A stretch of DNA of 16,514 nt from Thiomargarita sp. (GCA_023144675.1 JAGLFE010000151.1:1-16514); one strand, 5' to 3'. Numbered from the stretch's first letter, positions 1 through 8,042 are shown. Translations and numbers: made by a program. The notes: generated by a model from the letters alone, not told the origin.

Positions 1-960
1 CCGTTATTTTCAAAATGTTTAGCTAGACAATGTCAACAAATTTTGTCCAATTTAGAAGACGCAGTTATTTTAGAATTTGGTGCAGGTTCTGGCATTATGG
101 CAGCCGATATTTTATTAGAATTAGAATCTTTGAATCAATTACCAAGCCAATATTTAATTTTAGAAATTAGTGCCGATTTAAAACAGCAGCAACAAATTAC
201 TTTGGCGAAAAAGGTACCACATTTATTAGAGCGCATTCAATGGTTAGATAGTTTACCCCAACAAGCTTTAAAAGGTATTATTTTAGCCAATGAAGTATTA
301 GATGCGATGCCAATTCACCGTTTTAAAATCAATGAAAATAGCATTTCAGAGTTTTATGTAACAATATCCGAAAAAAATAATGAACCATTTGCTTGGAAAA
401 AGGTGCCAGTTCAAGTCAATAATCCTTTGCATATCGCTATTAACAATTTAGAGTTAGATTTTCCAAACGATTATGTTTCAGAAATTAATTTAACCTCAAC
501 CGCTTGGATAAAATCGGTTGCAGATATATTAGAAGCAGGTGTTATATTATTAATTGATTACGGTTTTCCAAGTCGAGAATATTATCATGTTCAGCGCAAT
601 CAAGGTACTTTAATGTGCCATTATCGCCATCATTCCCATGGCAACCCATTAATTTTAGCAGGCGTGCAAGATATAACTGCTCATGTTGATTTTACCGCCA
701 TTGCCAACGCAGCTTTAGAAGCACAATTAGAAGTAGCTGCTTATAGCAACCAAACTAACTTTTTACTGGCTTGTGGCTTAACTGATTTATTATCTCAAAT
801 TGACTTCAATAATACAAAAAATTATTTGCAAGCTTCTCAACAGGTTAAAAAATTGATTTTACCTCATGAAATGGGCGAATTATTTAAAGTTATGGCATTA
901 ACCCGGCAAATTGATTTAGATTTATTAGGTTTTAGCCAAGATGATAGAGCAAGACTTTAA
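1..960 (+). CDS. MidA-type class I SAM-dependent methyltransferase, 5' truncated by window edge
   Basis: The frame is open from base 1 (first codons read PLFSKCLARQCQQ), so the TTG at 43 is not the real start and the gene begins outside the window. The protein shows the SAM-binding glycine loop LEFGAGSG just after it, then ANEVLDAMP, and near the C-terminus LIDYGFPSREYYH, GTLMCHYRHHSHGNP and QDITAHVDF, which I recognise as signatures of the MidA/DUF185 family. The mitochondrial member NDUFAF7 methylates an arginine of a complex I subunit during assembly; the bacterial substrate is not established. The fold, motifs and length left after truncation (about 319 codons) fit a near-complete family member lacking roughly its first 70-90 residues. 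No partner gene is visible downstream. Family call is firm; function is inferred. Confidence 0.88.
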   Translation, partial: PLFSKCLARQCQQILSNLEDAVILEFGAGSGIMAADILLELESLNQLPSQYLILEISADLKQQQQITLAKKVPHLLERIQWLDSLPQQALKGIILANEVLDAMPIHRFKINENSISEFYVTISEKNNEPFAWKKVPVQVNNPLHIAINNLELDFPNDYVSEINLTSTAWIKSVADILEAGVILLIDYGFPSREYYHVQRNQGTLMCHYRHHSHGNPLILAGVQDITAHVDFTAIANAALEAQLEVAAYSNQTNFLLACGLTDLLSQIDFNNTKNYLQASQQVKKLILPHEMGELFKVMALTRQIDLDLLGFSQDDRARL

Positions 961-1314
961 ATTTAAACTTAATTAATTTCAACAAAAATACTGAAATAAA
1001 TAGGCAAAAAGTCATAAATAAATCTTCAAGAATCATTAAATTAAATAAAAAACAATTTTACTTAATTAAATCAAATAATTAAATGCTATTAGTAAAAAAC
1101 TAATTTTGTAATTTTTATAAAATTTTTTTATACATTATTTCTATTTGAATTTAGGTGAAGTTTTATAACAGTTTGATTCAAAAATAAAATTTATTAATAA
1201 ATGATTTTGTTATAATTTTTTTAAATTGAATTTTTTTAGTTGATTATTTTTTAAAAATTATAATTAAAACAAATAACAAATTTTATTTTTTAATTAAAAA
1301 AACATGGAATTCAG
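961..1314. other. AT-rich intergenic region between methyltransferase gene and pheT
   Basis: No ORF with coding character is seen in these 354 bases on either strand. A weak hairpin (ATTAGT, five A, ACTAAT; 1088-1104) followed by T-rich sequence could end transcription of the methyltransferase gene. A candidate extended -10 promoter lies at 1208-1216. I see no T-box-like leader and no convincing Phe-rich leader peptide, although pheST operons of enterobacteria are attenuated that way. The last 30 bases before pheT are a run of A and T with a small palindrome at 1286-1301. Confidence 0.6.
1208..1216 (+). promoter_or_regulatory. Candidate extended -10 promoter for pheT-ihfA-merR
   Basis: The sequence TGTTATAAT is a perfect extended -10 element (TGnTATAAT), 98 bases before the pheT start, predicting a leader of about 90 nucleotides. 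The matching -35 position is AT-only and poor, which is tolerated in extended -10 promoters. In such AT-rich DNA the call is tentative. Confidence 0.4.
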
Positions 1315-3744
1315 ATGAAATTCAGCGAAAAATGGTTACGCGAATGGGTCAATCCTCCTATTTCAACTGAGGAACTCGTTGAACAACTTACAATGGCAGG
1401 TCTTGAAGTAGATAAAATTGAACCTGTTGCAATTGATTTTGATAAAGTAGTTATCGGAGAGATTGTTTCTATCAAAAAGCACCCCGATGCTAAAAAATTG
1501 AATATTTGTCAAGTTAATATAGGAAAAGAAACACTTAAAATTGTTTGTGGTGCGAATAATGTTCGCCCTAATATGCGAGTAGCTACTGCATTAATTGGAG
1601 CTAAATTAGGCGAGCTGGAGATAAAAAAGAGTAAATTACGTAATGTAAATTCATTAGGTATGCTTTGTTCTGCGGAAGAACTTGGTTTGGAAGAGCAATC
1701 TGAAGGCATTATGGTGTTACCAAATAATGCGCCCATAGGTGATGATCTTCGCCAATATTTAGAATTAGAAGACGTAAGTATTGAAATTGATTTAACTCCG
1801 AATCGGAACGATTGTTTATCTATTGGCGGTATTGCTAGAGAAGTAGGTGTATTAACTGGCGTTGAAGTAACTACGCCTAATATTTCATCAGTTTCCCATC
1901 TTATATCAAATACGTTTCCAATTGAAGTTCAAGTGCCTCAAGTTTGTCCTCGCTATGTTGGTCGTGTTATAAAAGATGTTGATGCTAGTGTAACTACACC
2001 AATAAAGATACAAGAACGATTGCGTCGTAGTGGAATCCGTAGTATTAATATCATTGTTGATATAACAAATTATGTATTATTGGAATTAGGACAACCAATG
2101 CACGCTTTTGATTTAGAACGTTTAACTGGCGGTATCCAAGTTAGAATGGCACGTAATAGTGAAGCACTTACTTTACTTAATGGGCAAACGGTGGAAATGG
2201 ATGATCAAACTTTAGTAATTGCTGACCATCAAAAGCCTATTGCCATGGCAGGAGTGATGGGCGGACAAAAAACTGCTGTTACTGAAACTACTCAAGATAT
2301 TTTTTTAGAAAGCGCATTTTTTACTCCCGAACAAGCAACTGGTTGTGCTAGGCGTTATGGTTTGCATACTGATTCATCACATCGTTTTGAAAGAGGTGTT
2401 GACCCACAATTGCAACAATCAGCAATCGAACGTGCAACTCGCTTGATAGTTGAGGTGGCGGGCGGTCAACCTGGTATTGTAACCAATATTGTTAATGAAA
2501 CCAATTTACCTAGTGTGGCAGTAATAAAGCTTCGTCGCTCAAGAATAAGAAAGGTATTGGGACGTAAAATGCGATTAAGGCAACGGCGAATTGAATATAT
2601 TTTGACTCGTTTAGGAATGCGTTTTGAGCATGATGTTAGAATGTATCACAAAAGGACTGGTGAAGTTTTACACTATCCAATTTTTGAAGGTTGGAAGGTT
2701 ACAGCACCTAGTTTTCGCTTTGATATTAATTATGAAGTTGATTTAATTGAAGAAATCGCACGAATAGTTGGCTATAATAATTTACCCAGTCAATCTTTAC
2801 CAGTGCGTTTAAATATATATCCCAAACCAGAATTAACTGTAGAACAAATACAAACTACTTTAGTTCAACGAGATTATCAAGAAGCTATAACTTATAGTTT
2901 TGTAGATGCAAATATGCAAAATCAGATTAATCCTGATAAAGCTAATGTCGCAGTTAGTTTAGCTAATCCAATTGCTAGCGATATGTCAGTGATGCGAAAT
3001 ACATTATGGGTTGGTTTATTGCAAGCTTTAATTCATAATCAGAAACGTCAACAAAATCGGGTGCGTTTATTTGAAACTGGAATCCAATTTATTCAAACTG
3101 AAACGGAAGAAAAATTAGTTTTGGAAGAGCCAATTGTAGCAGGTATTGTTAGTAATACCCGTTTTCCATTGCAATGGGGCGAAAAAGAACAAGCCGTTGA
3201 CTTCTTCGATGTAAAAGCAGATGTAGAAACATTATTGGATTTAAGTAATATTGATTATCATTTTGTGGCTGATAATCATCCAGCTTTACATCCTGGACAA
3301 ACCGCCGCCATTTATTGTGGTGAAGAAAAGATAGGATTATTAGGGGCTTTACATCCAAATTTAATGCAAACTTTTGAATTAATTGCTCCAGTTTATTTAT
3401 TTGAGCTACAATTAAACGCATTATGCCAATATAAAGTACCACAATTTAAAGAAATTTCAAAATACCCCTCAATGCGACGTGATATTGCGGTGGTGGTATC
3501 GGAGAAAGTTACTGCTAGCCAATTATTGCAATGTATAAAAAACAGCGATATAAACAGCTTAGTTGATATACAATTATTTGATGTTTATCAAGGCGAAGGA
3601 ATTGAATCTACTAAGAAAAGTATAGCTATAGGATTAATGTTTCAAGATCATACACGTAATTTAATTGATTCTGAAGTGGATGTTTTGGTTGAAAAAATAC
3701 TTAATGTATTGGAACAAACTTTAGAAGCTCAATTAAGGAAGTAA
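1315..3744 (+). CDS. pheT: Phenylalanine--tRNA ligase beta subunit
   Basis: Beta subunit of the (alpha-beta)2 cytosolic enzyme that charges tRNA-Phe; the alpha subunit PheS carries the active site. Visible domains: N-terminal EMAP/OB tRNA-binding module (about 39-150, with HPDAKKLNICQV), the B3/B4 editing domain (about 215-390, with QPMHAFDLERL and SSHRFERGVDP), the B5 domain (about 400-490), the catalytic-like core, and a C-terminal FDX-ACB domain starting near YPSMRRDIAVVV. At 809 residues it is slightly longer than the usual 795 or so; the excess is about 16 residues at roughly 441-458 in B5, between RLGM and GWKVTAPSFRFD. The start follows a weak GGAA. pheS does not precede it, which is unusual, while ihfA follows 3 bases after the stop, as in many gammaproteobacteria. 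Confidence 0.97.
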   Translation: MKFSEKWLREWVNPPISTEELVEQLTMAGLEVDKIEPVAIDFDKVVIGEIVSIKKHPDAKKLNICQVNIGKETLKIVCGANNVRPNMRVATALIGAKLGELEIKKSKLRNVNSLGMLCSAEELGLEEQSEGIMVLPNNAPIGDDLRQYLELEDVSIEIDLTPNRNDCLSIGGIAREVGVLTGVEVTTPNISSVSHLISNTFPIEVQVPQVCPRYVGRVIKDVDASVTTPIKIQERLRRSGIRSINIIVDITNYVLLELGQPMHAFDLERLTGGIQVRMARNSEALTLLNGQTVEMDDQTLVIADHQKPIAMAGVMGGQKTAVTETTQDIFLESAFFTPEQATGCARRYGLHTDSSHRFERGVDPQLQQSAIERATRLIVEVAGGQPGIVTNIVNETNLPSVAVIKLRRSRIRKVLGRKMRLRQRRIEYILTRLGMRFEHDVRMYHKRTGEVLHYPIFEGWKVTAPSFRFDINYEVDLIEEIARIVGYNNLPSQSLPVRLNIYPKPELTVEQIQTTLVQRDYQEAITYSFVDANMQNQINPDKANVAVSLANPIASDMSVMRNTLWVGLLQALIHNQKRQQNRVRLFETGIQFIQTETEEKLVLEEPIVAGIVSNTRFPLQWGEKEQAVDFFDVKADVETLLDLSNIDYHFVADNHPALHPGQTAAIYCGEEKIGLLGALHPNLMQTFELIAPVYLFELQLNALCQYKVPQFKEISKYPSMRRDIAVVVSEKVTASQLLQCIKNSDINSLVDIQLFDVYQGEGIESTKKSIAIGLMFQDHTRNLIDSEVDVLVEKILNVLEQTLEAQLRK

Positions 3745-3747
3745 GAT

Positions 3748-4056
3748 ATGATAGATGGAAAAACATTAACCAAAGCTAATATGGCAGAAAAACTGTTTAA
3801 TAAAGTTGGTTTGAATAAACGCGAAGCTAAAGACATTATTGACTTATTTTTTGAAGAAGTTCGTCTTAGCTTAGAACGCGGTGAACAGGTTAAACTTTCT
3901 GGATTTGGTAATTTTGAATTACGTGATAAAAAAGAAAGACCTGGTAGGAATCCTAAAACAGGTAAAGAAATACCCATTAAGGCAAGACGCGTTGTTACTT
4001 TTAGGGCTGGACAAAAATTGAGATCACGGATAAAATCTTATGCTGGAAGCGACTAA
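3748..4056 (+). CDS. ihfA: Integration host factor subunit alpha
   Basis: DNA-bending nucleoid protein that pairs with IHF-beta and acts in recombination, replication and promoter architecture. The 102 residues match the family length. The beta-arm tip carries GRNPKTG with the intercalating proline (P65 in the preceding RPGRNP), and KLSGFGNFELRDK is the usual core. I call alpha rather than HU or beta because of the opening LTKANMAEKLF, the C-terminal FRAGQKLRSRI and the position directly behind pheT. The start lies 3 bases after the pheT stop, with AAGGA at 3735-3739 as ribosome binding site inside pheT; its end overlaps the next gene by 17 bases. Confidence 0.96.
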   Translation: MIDGKTLTKANMAEKLFNKVGLNKREAKDIIDLFFEEVRLSLERGEQVKLSGFGNFELRDKKERPGRNPKTGKEIPIKARRVVTFRAGQKLRSRIKSYAGSD

Positions 4057-4402
4057 TTTTAGTGAATTACCCACTATTCCTGGGAAACGTTATTTCACCA
4101 TTGGTGAAGTAAGTGAATTATGTGCAGTAAAGCCACATGTTTTGCGTTATTGGGAACAGGAATTTCCCCAATTAAAGCCGATTAAACGGCGTGGTAATAG
4201 ACGTTACTACCAAAGAGATGATGTGATGTTGATTCGTCAAATTCGTAGTTTATTATATGAATATGGTTTTACCATTGGTGGTGCAAAACAACATTTAAAC
4301 ACTGAAAATACAATGTTTAATGTGGAAATAGTTCAAAATCAACAAATAATTAGTGAATTACGTATTGAATTAGAAGAAATTTTAGAAATTCTAACTAATT
4401 GA
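4040..4402 (+). CDS. MerR-family transcriptional regulator (ihfA-linked)
   Basis: A 120-residue regulator with a full MerR winged helix-turn-helix: RYFTIGEVSELCAVKPHVLRYWEQ (helix-turn-helix, about 16-40), then KRRGNRRYY (wing) and LIRQIRSLLYEYGFTIGGAK. The C-terminus is a short acidic helix for dimerisation and has no metal-binding cysteines or large effector domain, so the ligand is unknown. This small MerR protein sits directly after ihfA in many gammaproteobacteria. Its ATG at 4040 overlaps the ihfA end by 17 bases in another frame, which implies translational coupling in the pheT-ihfA-merR unit. Confidence 0.92.
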   Translation: MLEATNFSELPTIPGKRYFTIGEVSELCAVKPHVLRYWEQEFPQLKPIKRRGNRRYYQRDDVMLIRQIRSLLYEYGFTIGGAKQHLNTENTMFNVEIVQNQQIISELRIELEEILEILTN

Positions 4403-4422
4403 ATTAGTTTATAAATATTATA

Positions 4423-4470
4423 AGTAACTACTTTCTTATTTAATGTCATTAAGTTAAATAGGTAGTTACT
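4423..4470 (+). terminator. Hairpin after the pheT-ihfA-merR unit, possible terminator
   Basis: AGTAACTAC (4423-4431) pairs perfectly with GTAGTTACT (4462-4470), and inside this TATTTAA (4437-4443) pairs with TTAAATA (4454-4460) around a 10-base loop. It sits 20 bases after the merR stop. No clear U-run follows, so an intrinsic terminator is uncertain; it could also protect the 3' end of the transcript. Confidence 0.35.
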
Positions 4471-4489
4471 ATTATAGATAATAAATTTA

Positions 4490-4518
4490 TTGAATTTTAA
4501 AATCAAATAGATTATAAT
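4490..4518 (+). promoter_or_regulatory. Sigma70-type promoter for erpA
   Basis: TTGAAT (4490-4495) and a perfect TATAAT (4513-4518) are separated by exactly 17 bases. This predicts a start near 4525 and a leader of about 36 nucleotides ending in a good ribosome binding site (ACGGAGA, 4547-4553) 7 bases before the ATG. An inverted repeat, ATCAAAT (4502-4508) and ATTTGAT (4517-4523), brackets the -10 and could be an operator; it does not match the IscR motifs as I remember them. Confidence 0.55.
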
Positions 4519-4560
4519 TTGATCTAAAACAAGTTCATCTATTATTACGGAGATTTAGTT

Positions 4561-4914
4561 ATGGAAACAACGCCAGAAGTAACACCTTCCCCTTTATTAT
4601 TTAGTGATAGTGCTGCTAATAAAGTACAAAAATTAATCGAAGAAGAAAAGAATGATGCTTTGATGTTGCGTGTTTTTGTACAGGGTGGTGGTTGTTCAGG
4701 TTTTCAATACGGTTTCACTTTTGATGAAAAAGTTCAAGAAGGTGATACAATTGTTGAAAATCAAGGAGTTAAATTATTAATTGACCCAATGAGTTATCAA
4801 TACCTTGTTGGAGCAGAAATTGATTATACAGAAAGTTTAGAAGGTTCGCAATTTGTAATTCGTAATCCTAATGCAGTAACTACTTGCGGTTGTGGCTCAT
4901 CTTTTTCTACTTAA
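4561..4914 (+). CDS. erpA: Iron-sulfur cluster insertion protein ErpA (A-type carrier)
   Basis: A-type carrier that receives an Fe-S cluster from a scaffold such as IscU and delivers it to apo-targets, notably isoprenoid enzymes and respiratory proteins. The three cluster ligands are present: C45 in GGGCSGFQYGF, and C109 and C111 in the C-terminal CGCGSSF. At 117 residues it has the family length. The motifs DPMSYQYLVGAEIDYTE and RNPNAVTTCGCG favour ErpA over IscA or SufA. It is monocistronic by appearance, with its own promoter and a strong Shine-Dalgarno. Nth and the respiratory complex containing NuoN, both in this window, belong to Fe-S systems and could be clients; that link is inference. 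Confidence 0.94.
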   Translation: METTPEVTPSPLLFSDSAANKVQKLIEEEKNDALMLRVFVQGGGCSGFQYGFTFDEKVQEGDTIVENQGVKLLIDPMSYQYLVGAEIDYTESLEGSQFVIRNPNAVTTCGCGSSFST

Positions 4915-4958
4915 TTATCCAGTAAATCGTAAGCAATATTTTTGCAATTAATTTACAA

Positions 4959-4987
4959 TGTGATGTTCGATAAAATCGGGCATTACA
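4959..4987 (+). terminator. 13-bp RNA hairpin between erpA and the coiled-coil genes
   Basis: TGTGATGTTCGAT (4959-4971), loop AAA, then ATCGGGCATTACA (4975-4987). In RNA all 13 positions pair, three as G-U wobbles. It begins 45 bases after the erpA stop and is followed by a U-rich but interrupted tract, so it probably terminates erpA. A TATAAT at 5002-5007, 17 bases before the next ATG, may be the -10 of the downstream operon, so the hairpin could also overlap that promoter. Confidence 0.45.
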
Positions 4988-5023
4988 CTATTATTTACCT
5001 TTATAATTTACTTCATTAATAAA

Positions 5024-6019
5024 ATGAATAATACACAGATTAAATCACAAGATATTTTAAAAGCTTTTGAAAAATTGCAAATAGAGCATAAAATTGAATC
5101 TGCTAAAATTGCAACTAAACAAGATATTGCTGCTCGTCAAAAAGATACTGAAATTGTTCAAAAAGCTGCTAATTACAGTTCAGATAGTATTTTTCAAGAT
5201 TTAGCTAAATTACAATCTATTTTTGGTCAATCGGTTGATGAACTAACTATTAATATTACCGCTGAAGTAGAAAAATTGGCTGAGATAAAAAGAGCAATAT
5301 TAGTTGAAAATCAACATTTGACCGCTTTAAAAAATACCCAAATTGCCGCTGAAGCCCTGAATATTTTACAGCAAGAACAGCAAAAAGTATTACAAGAATT
5401 AGAAAAAAAATATCAGCAGCAATATGAAATATTAGAAGCTGAAATGATTAGTCAACGTAAAGTTTGGGAACAACAGCAACAAAGTTATGATAAAATAAAA
5501 AATGAGCAATCAACAGTATTAGGTAAAACTCGTCAGGTCGCAGAAGAAGACTTTGGCTATAATTTACAGCGTCAACAGGCAACTGACACCGATGATTATG
5601 AAAATCGCAATCGTAATTTAGACCGAAAATTAATTGAAGAAGCTCGCCTTAAAGAAAAAGATTGGCAAGAACGTGAATTATTTTTAGAAAAAAATCAAAC
5701 CAAATTTGAAGAATATAGTAAGAAAGTTGAATCCATTCCTACTGAAATAGAAGAAGCGATTAAAAAATCCAGAGAAGAATCAATTAAGGAAACGTATAAA
5801 GCTGAGGAAAATAAAGCTATTTTATTAAGCAAGGAAAGAGGAGCTAAAACTAAAGCTTTTGAATTGAAAATTGAGGCACTGAATAAAACCATTGATAAGC
5901 AAAATTTACAAATTAAAGAATTAAGCGAACAATTACAAGCCGCCTCTCAACAAATGCAACAACTCGCGATGACTGCGGTATCTAGTGCTGGTCAAGCAAA
6001 ATCAACGAATAAAAAGTAA
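5024..6019 (+). CDS. Coiled-coil protein of unknown function, first of a tandem pair
   Basis: I do not recognise a named gene. The 331 residues are almost entirely charged heptad-type helix, with no signal peptide, membrane segment or cysteine, so a cytoplasmic filament-like or scaffold protein is likely. It starts with a short head (SQDILKAFEKLQIEH), then IFQDLAKLQSIFGQSVDEL (57-75), a Q/E-rich coil (116-165), an odd tyrosine-containing segment EDFGYNLQRQ (175-184), a conserved stretch from KDWQERELFLEKNQTKFEEY to AIKKSREES (212-253), and a C-terminal coil ending QLQAASQQMQQLAMTAV. The same blocks recur in the same order in the next gene, so the two are paralogues. From memory, proteins of this layout occur in cyanobacteria without known function. 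The start has no strong Shine-Dalgarno. Automatic labels such as chromosome segregation ATPase would be wrong: no Walker motif is present. Confidence 0.85.
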   Translation: MNNTQIKSQDILKAFEKLQIEHKIESAKIATKQDIAARQKDTEIVQKAANYSSDSIFQDLAKLQSIFGQSVDELTINITAEVEKLAEIKRAILVENQHLTALKNTQIAAEALNILQQEQQKVLQELEKKYQQQYEILEAEMISQRKVWEQQQQSYDKIKNEQSTVLGKTRQVAEEDFGYNLQRQQATDTDDYENRNRNLDRKLIEEARLKEKDWQERELFLEKNQTKFEEYSKKVESIPTEIEEAIKKSREESIKETYKAEENKAILLSKERGAKTKAFELKIEALNKTIDKQNLQIKELSEQLQAASQQMQQLAMTAVSSAGQAKSTNKK

Positions 6020-6045
6020 ACGTTTCTAAAATAGGATTTTAATAT

Positions 6046-7116
6046 ATGATTAAAAAAGTCAGTTCTAAAAATACTAAAGCTGATATTTTAGCCGCATTTG
6101 AGGAATTAGAAACGGCATATCATTCGGTTACAGTTAGCCAAACTGAGACAGTGCAAGTTACCTCTGGAGAAACAAAACAAGCTAAAATAGAGCAACCTTT
6201 AGCAAATAGTGTTGAAACACAAGGTTCGATTGGAGAAGTTGTTAGTTCTTTAAACCAACTTGGTGAACAATTTAATCGTGCTTTAAGTCAATTATCAACC
6301 AATTTATTGGAAGAAGCTACTCAATTAAAAAAAGTTCATGATCAAGTTGGTTCTGAAAGTAACCGTTTAACGAGTTTATATAATTTAACCATTGAAAATG
6401 ATGATACGCTCAGTTCCTTATTAAAACAATATGTAGAAACTGAAAAGAAAAATCAAACAGTTTTAACGCAAAAACAAGAAGCAGCAGAACAATCGTGGCT
6501 AAAAAAAAATCAATCTTGGCAAGCCGAAACTGAAGAAACGGAATTACGTTTAAAAGAGCAAGAGCAACTTGATAAGAAAACGCAAAAACGTGGAGATGTT
6601 GAATATAGTTATGATTTATCTTTACAACGCAACATTAGTCAAGAAGAATACGTTCAACTACAGCAACAAGAGCAACAGGGTTTAGATGAATCAGCAGAAA
6701 AAAGTCGTAAAGAATGGAATGAACGTGAAAAAGAATTAGCTGAACGTGAACAAAAGTTTGAAGAATATAAAACTAAAGTAGAAAAACATCCTGATGGATT
6801 AAAAACGGCGATTAAAAAATCTAAGGAAGAAGGAGCTGGAATTGCACGTAGTCAGGCGAAAATTAAATCTGATTTAGCGGCTAAAGAATTTGTTGGTGAA
6901 GAAGAAGTTTACCAGTTAATGATTCACGATTTAGAAACTCAAACAACCGATCAAACTAAGCAAATTGATAAACTTGCTAAACAATTAGAAGCAGCGCAAA
7001 AACAAGCTCAAGAATTAGCAATCAAAGCGATTGAAGGTGCATCCAACCATAGTTCTTTTGAATCTCTGAAAGAAATTGCTATGGAACAAGCCAAAAATCA
7101 GACTAAAACTAAGTGA
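6046..7116 (+). CDS. Coiled-coil protein of unknown function, second of a tandem pair
   Basis: This 356-residue paralogue of the preceding gene lies 26 bases after it, with AGGA (6033-6036) as ribosome binding site, so the two form an operon. Shared blocks: TKADILAAFEELE (head), SSLNQLGEQFNRALSQL (67-83), VEYSYDLSLQRN (185-196), RKEWNEREKELAEREQKFEEY and KVEKHPDGLKTAIKKSKEEG (221-263), and a C-terminal coil with QIDKLAKQLEAAQKQAQELAIKAI. It differs by a longer, less conserved linker at 24-60 and a C-terminal tail of about 25 residues. It lacks cysteine, ATPase motifs and export signals. The shared ends and diverged middles suggest old duplication and hetero-oligomer formation; this is inference. 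Confidence 0.85.
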   Translation: MIKKVSSKNTKADILAAFEELETAYHSVTVSQTETVQVTSGETKQAKIEQPLANSVETQGSIGEVVSSLNQLGEQFNRALSQLSTNLLEEATQLKKVHDQVGSESNRLTSLYNLTIENDDTLSSLLKQYVETEKKNQTVLTQKQEAAEQSWLKKNQSWQAETEETELRLKEQEQLDKKTQKRGDVEYSYDLSLQRNISQEEYVQLQQQEQQGLDESAEKSRKEWNEREKELAEREQKFEEYKTKVEKHPDGLKTAIKKSKEEGAGIARSQAKIKSDLAAKEFVGEEEVYQLMIHDLETQTTDQTKQIDKLAKQLEAAQKQAQELAIKAIEGASNHSSFESLKEIAMEQAKNQTKTK

Positions 7117-7208
7117 AGTTTAAACTGTGATTTAAATGATGAACTATGATTTTTTATAAATTATTCGGTTCTTTAAAAATAAATATCTTCTACTAACATT
7201 TCTATTTT

Positions 7209-7991
7209 ATGGTTAATATATCTTTTCTAAGCATACCCGCTATTCTGTTTTATGTACTTGCCGCCCAGTCATTACGGCAACGTCGAATTCAATTACTTTG
7301 GTTTTTAGGAACTATTGCTATTACTCTGCACGCTTGGGTATTATATAAAAATATTGTCCTGCCAATGGGGCTAAATTTAGGCTTTTTTCATGCCTTTTCT
7401 TTAATAGCTTGGGTTATTGCGGTTTTACTTTTATTTAGTTTGCTACGTCAACCAGTAGAAAATTTGATTGTGGTCGTCTTTCCAATCGCTTCCTTGAGTA
7501 TTGGTTTAGAAATCTTCTTTTATACCGAACGTATTTTATTATTTCAGCAAAGTTTTGGGGTAATTCTTCATATTTCATCTTCCATTATTGCCTACAGTTT
7601 ACTTAGTATTTCTGCCTTACAAGCCTTGTTTTTAGCTTATCAAGATTACCAATTACGGCATAAACATCCTGGTTGGGTAATTAAAATGTTACCGCCATTG
7701 CAAGTAATGGAAAAACTATTAGTAGAAATGATTGTATTGGGATTCATTTTTCTTACAATTAGTTTATTAAGTGGTGTTATTTTTTTAGAAGACATTTTTG
7801 CCCAACATTTAGTACATAAAACTGTTTTATCTACTATAGCTTGGTTGGTTTTTGGTTTATTGCTGTGGGGAAATTGGCAATATGGCTGGCGTGGAAAAAC
7901 AATTATACGTTGGAATTTAGGCGGATTCGCAGTTTTAATGCTGGCTTATTTTGGTAGCAAAATGGTGTTGGAACTGATTTTACAGTATTAG
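7209..7991 (+). CDS. ypjD: YpjD/CcsA-like cytochrome c assembly family membrane protein
   Basis: A polytopic inner membrane protein of 260 residues with about eight hydrophobic segments, in the CytC_asm (CcsA/CcmC-like) superfamily. The C-terminal block FAQHLVHKTVLSTIAWLVFG, WGNWQYGWRGKTIIRWNLGG and LAYFGSKMVLELI is typical of the YpjD branch. Histidines at 41, 61, 121 and 203 lie in or next to membrane segments and are candidates for haem-related ligands, by analogy with CcsA. The exact role of YpjD is not settled. In many gammaproteobacteria it neighbours ffh; here it follows the coiled-coil pair after 92 bases, and its downstream side has been cut by an insertion sequence 22 bases past the stop. 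Confidence 0.85.
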   Translation: MVNISFLSIPAILFYVLAAQSLRQRRIQLLWFLGTIAITLHAWVLYKNIVLPMGLNLGFFHAFSLIAWVIAVLLLFSLLRQPVENLIVVVFPIASLSIGLEIFFYTERILLFQQSFGVILHISSSIIAYSLLSISALQALFLAYQDYQLRHKHPGWVIKMLPPLQVMEKLLVEMIVLGFIFLTISLLSGVIFLEDIFAQHLVHKTVLSTIAWLVFGLLLWGNWQYGWRGKTIIRWNLGGFAVLMLAYFGSKMVLELILQY

Positions 7992-8042
7992 TGTTACTCG
8001 GTTATAAAATTTTGGTAGTCCTGAACAAAGGTTGTATAAAAA

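Noticed and set aside
1509..1736. Minus-strand ORF inside pheT
   Set aside because: It lies fully within a well-supported pheT frame and its translation has no recognisable domain; it is a shadow of the opposite strand. The same applies to minus-strand ORFs at 3149-3442, 3729-3977 and 5695-5892.
5024..7116. SMC or chromosome segregation ATPase
   Set aside because: Neither coiled-coil protein has Walker A, Walker B or an ABC signature; coil similarity to SMC is compositional.
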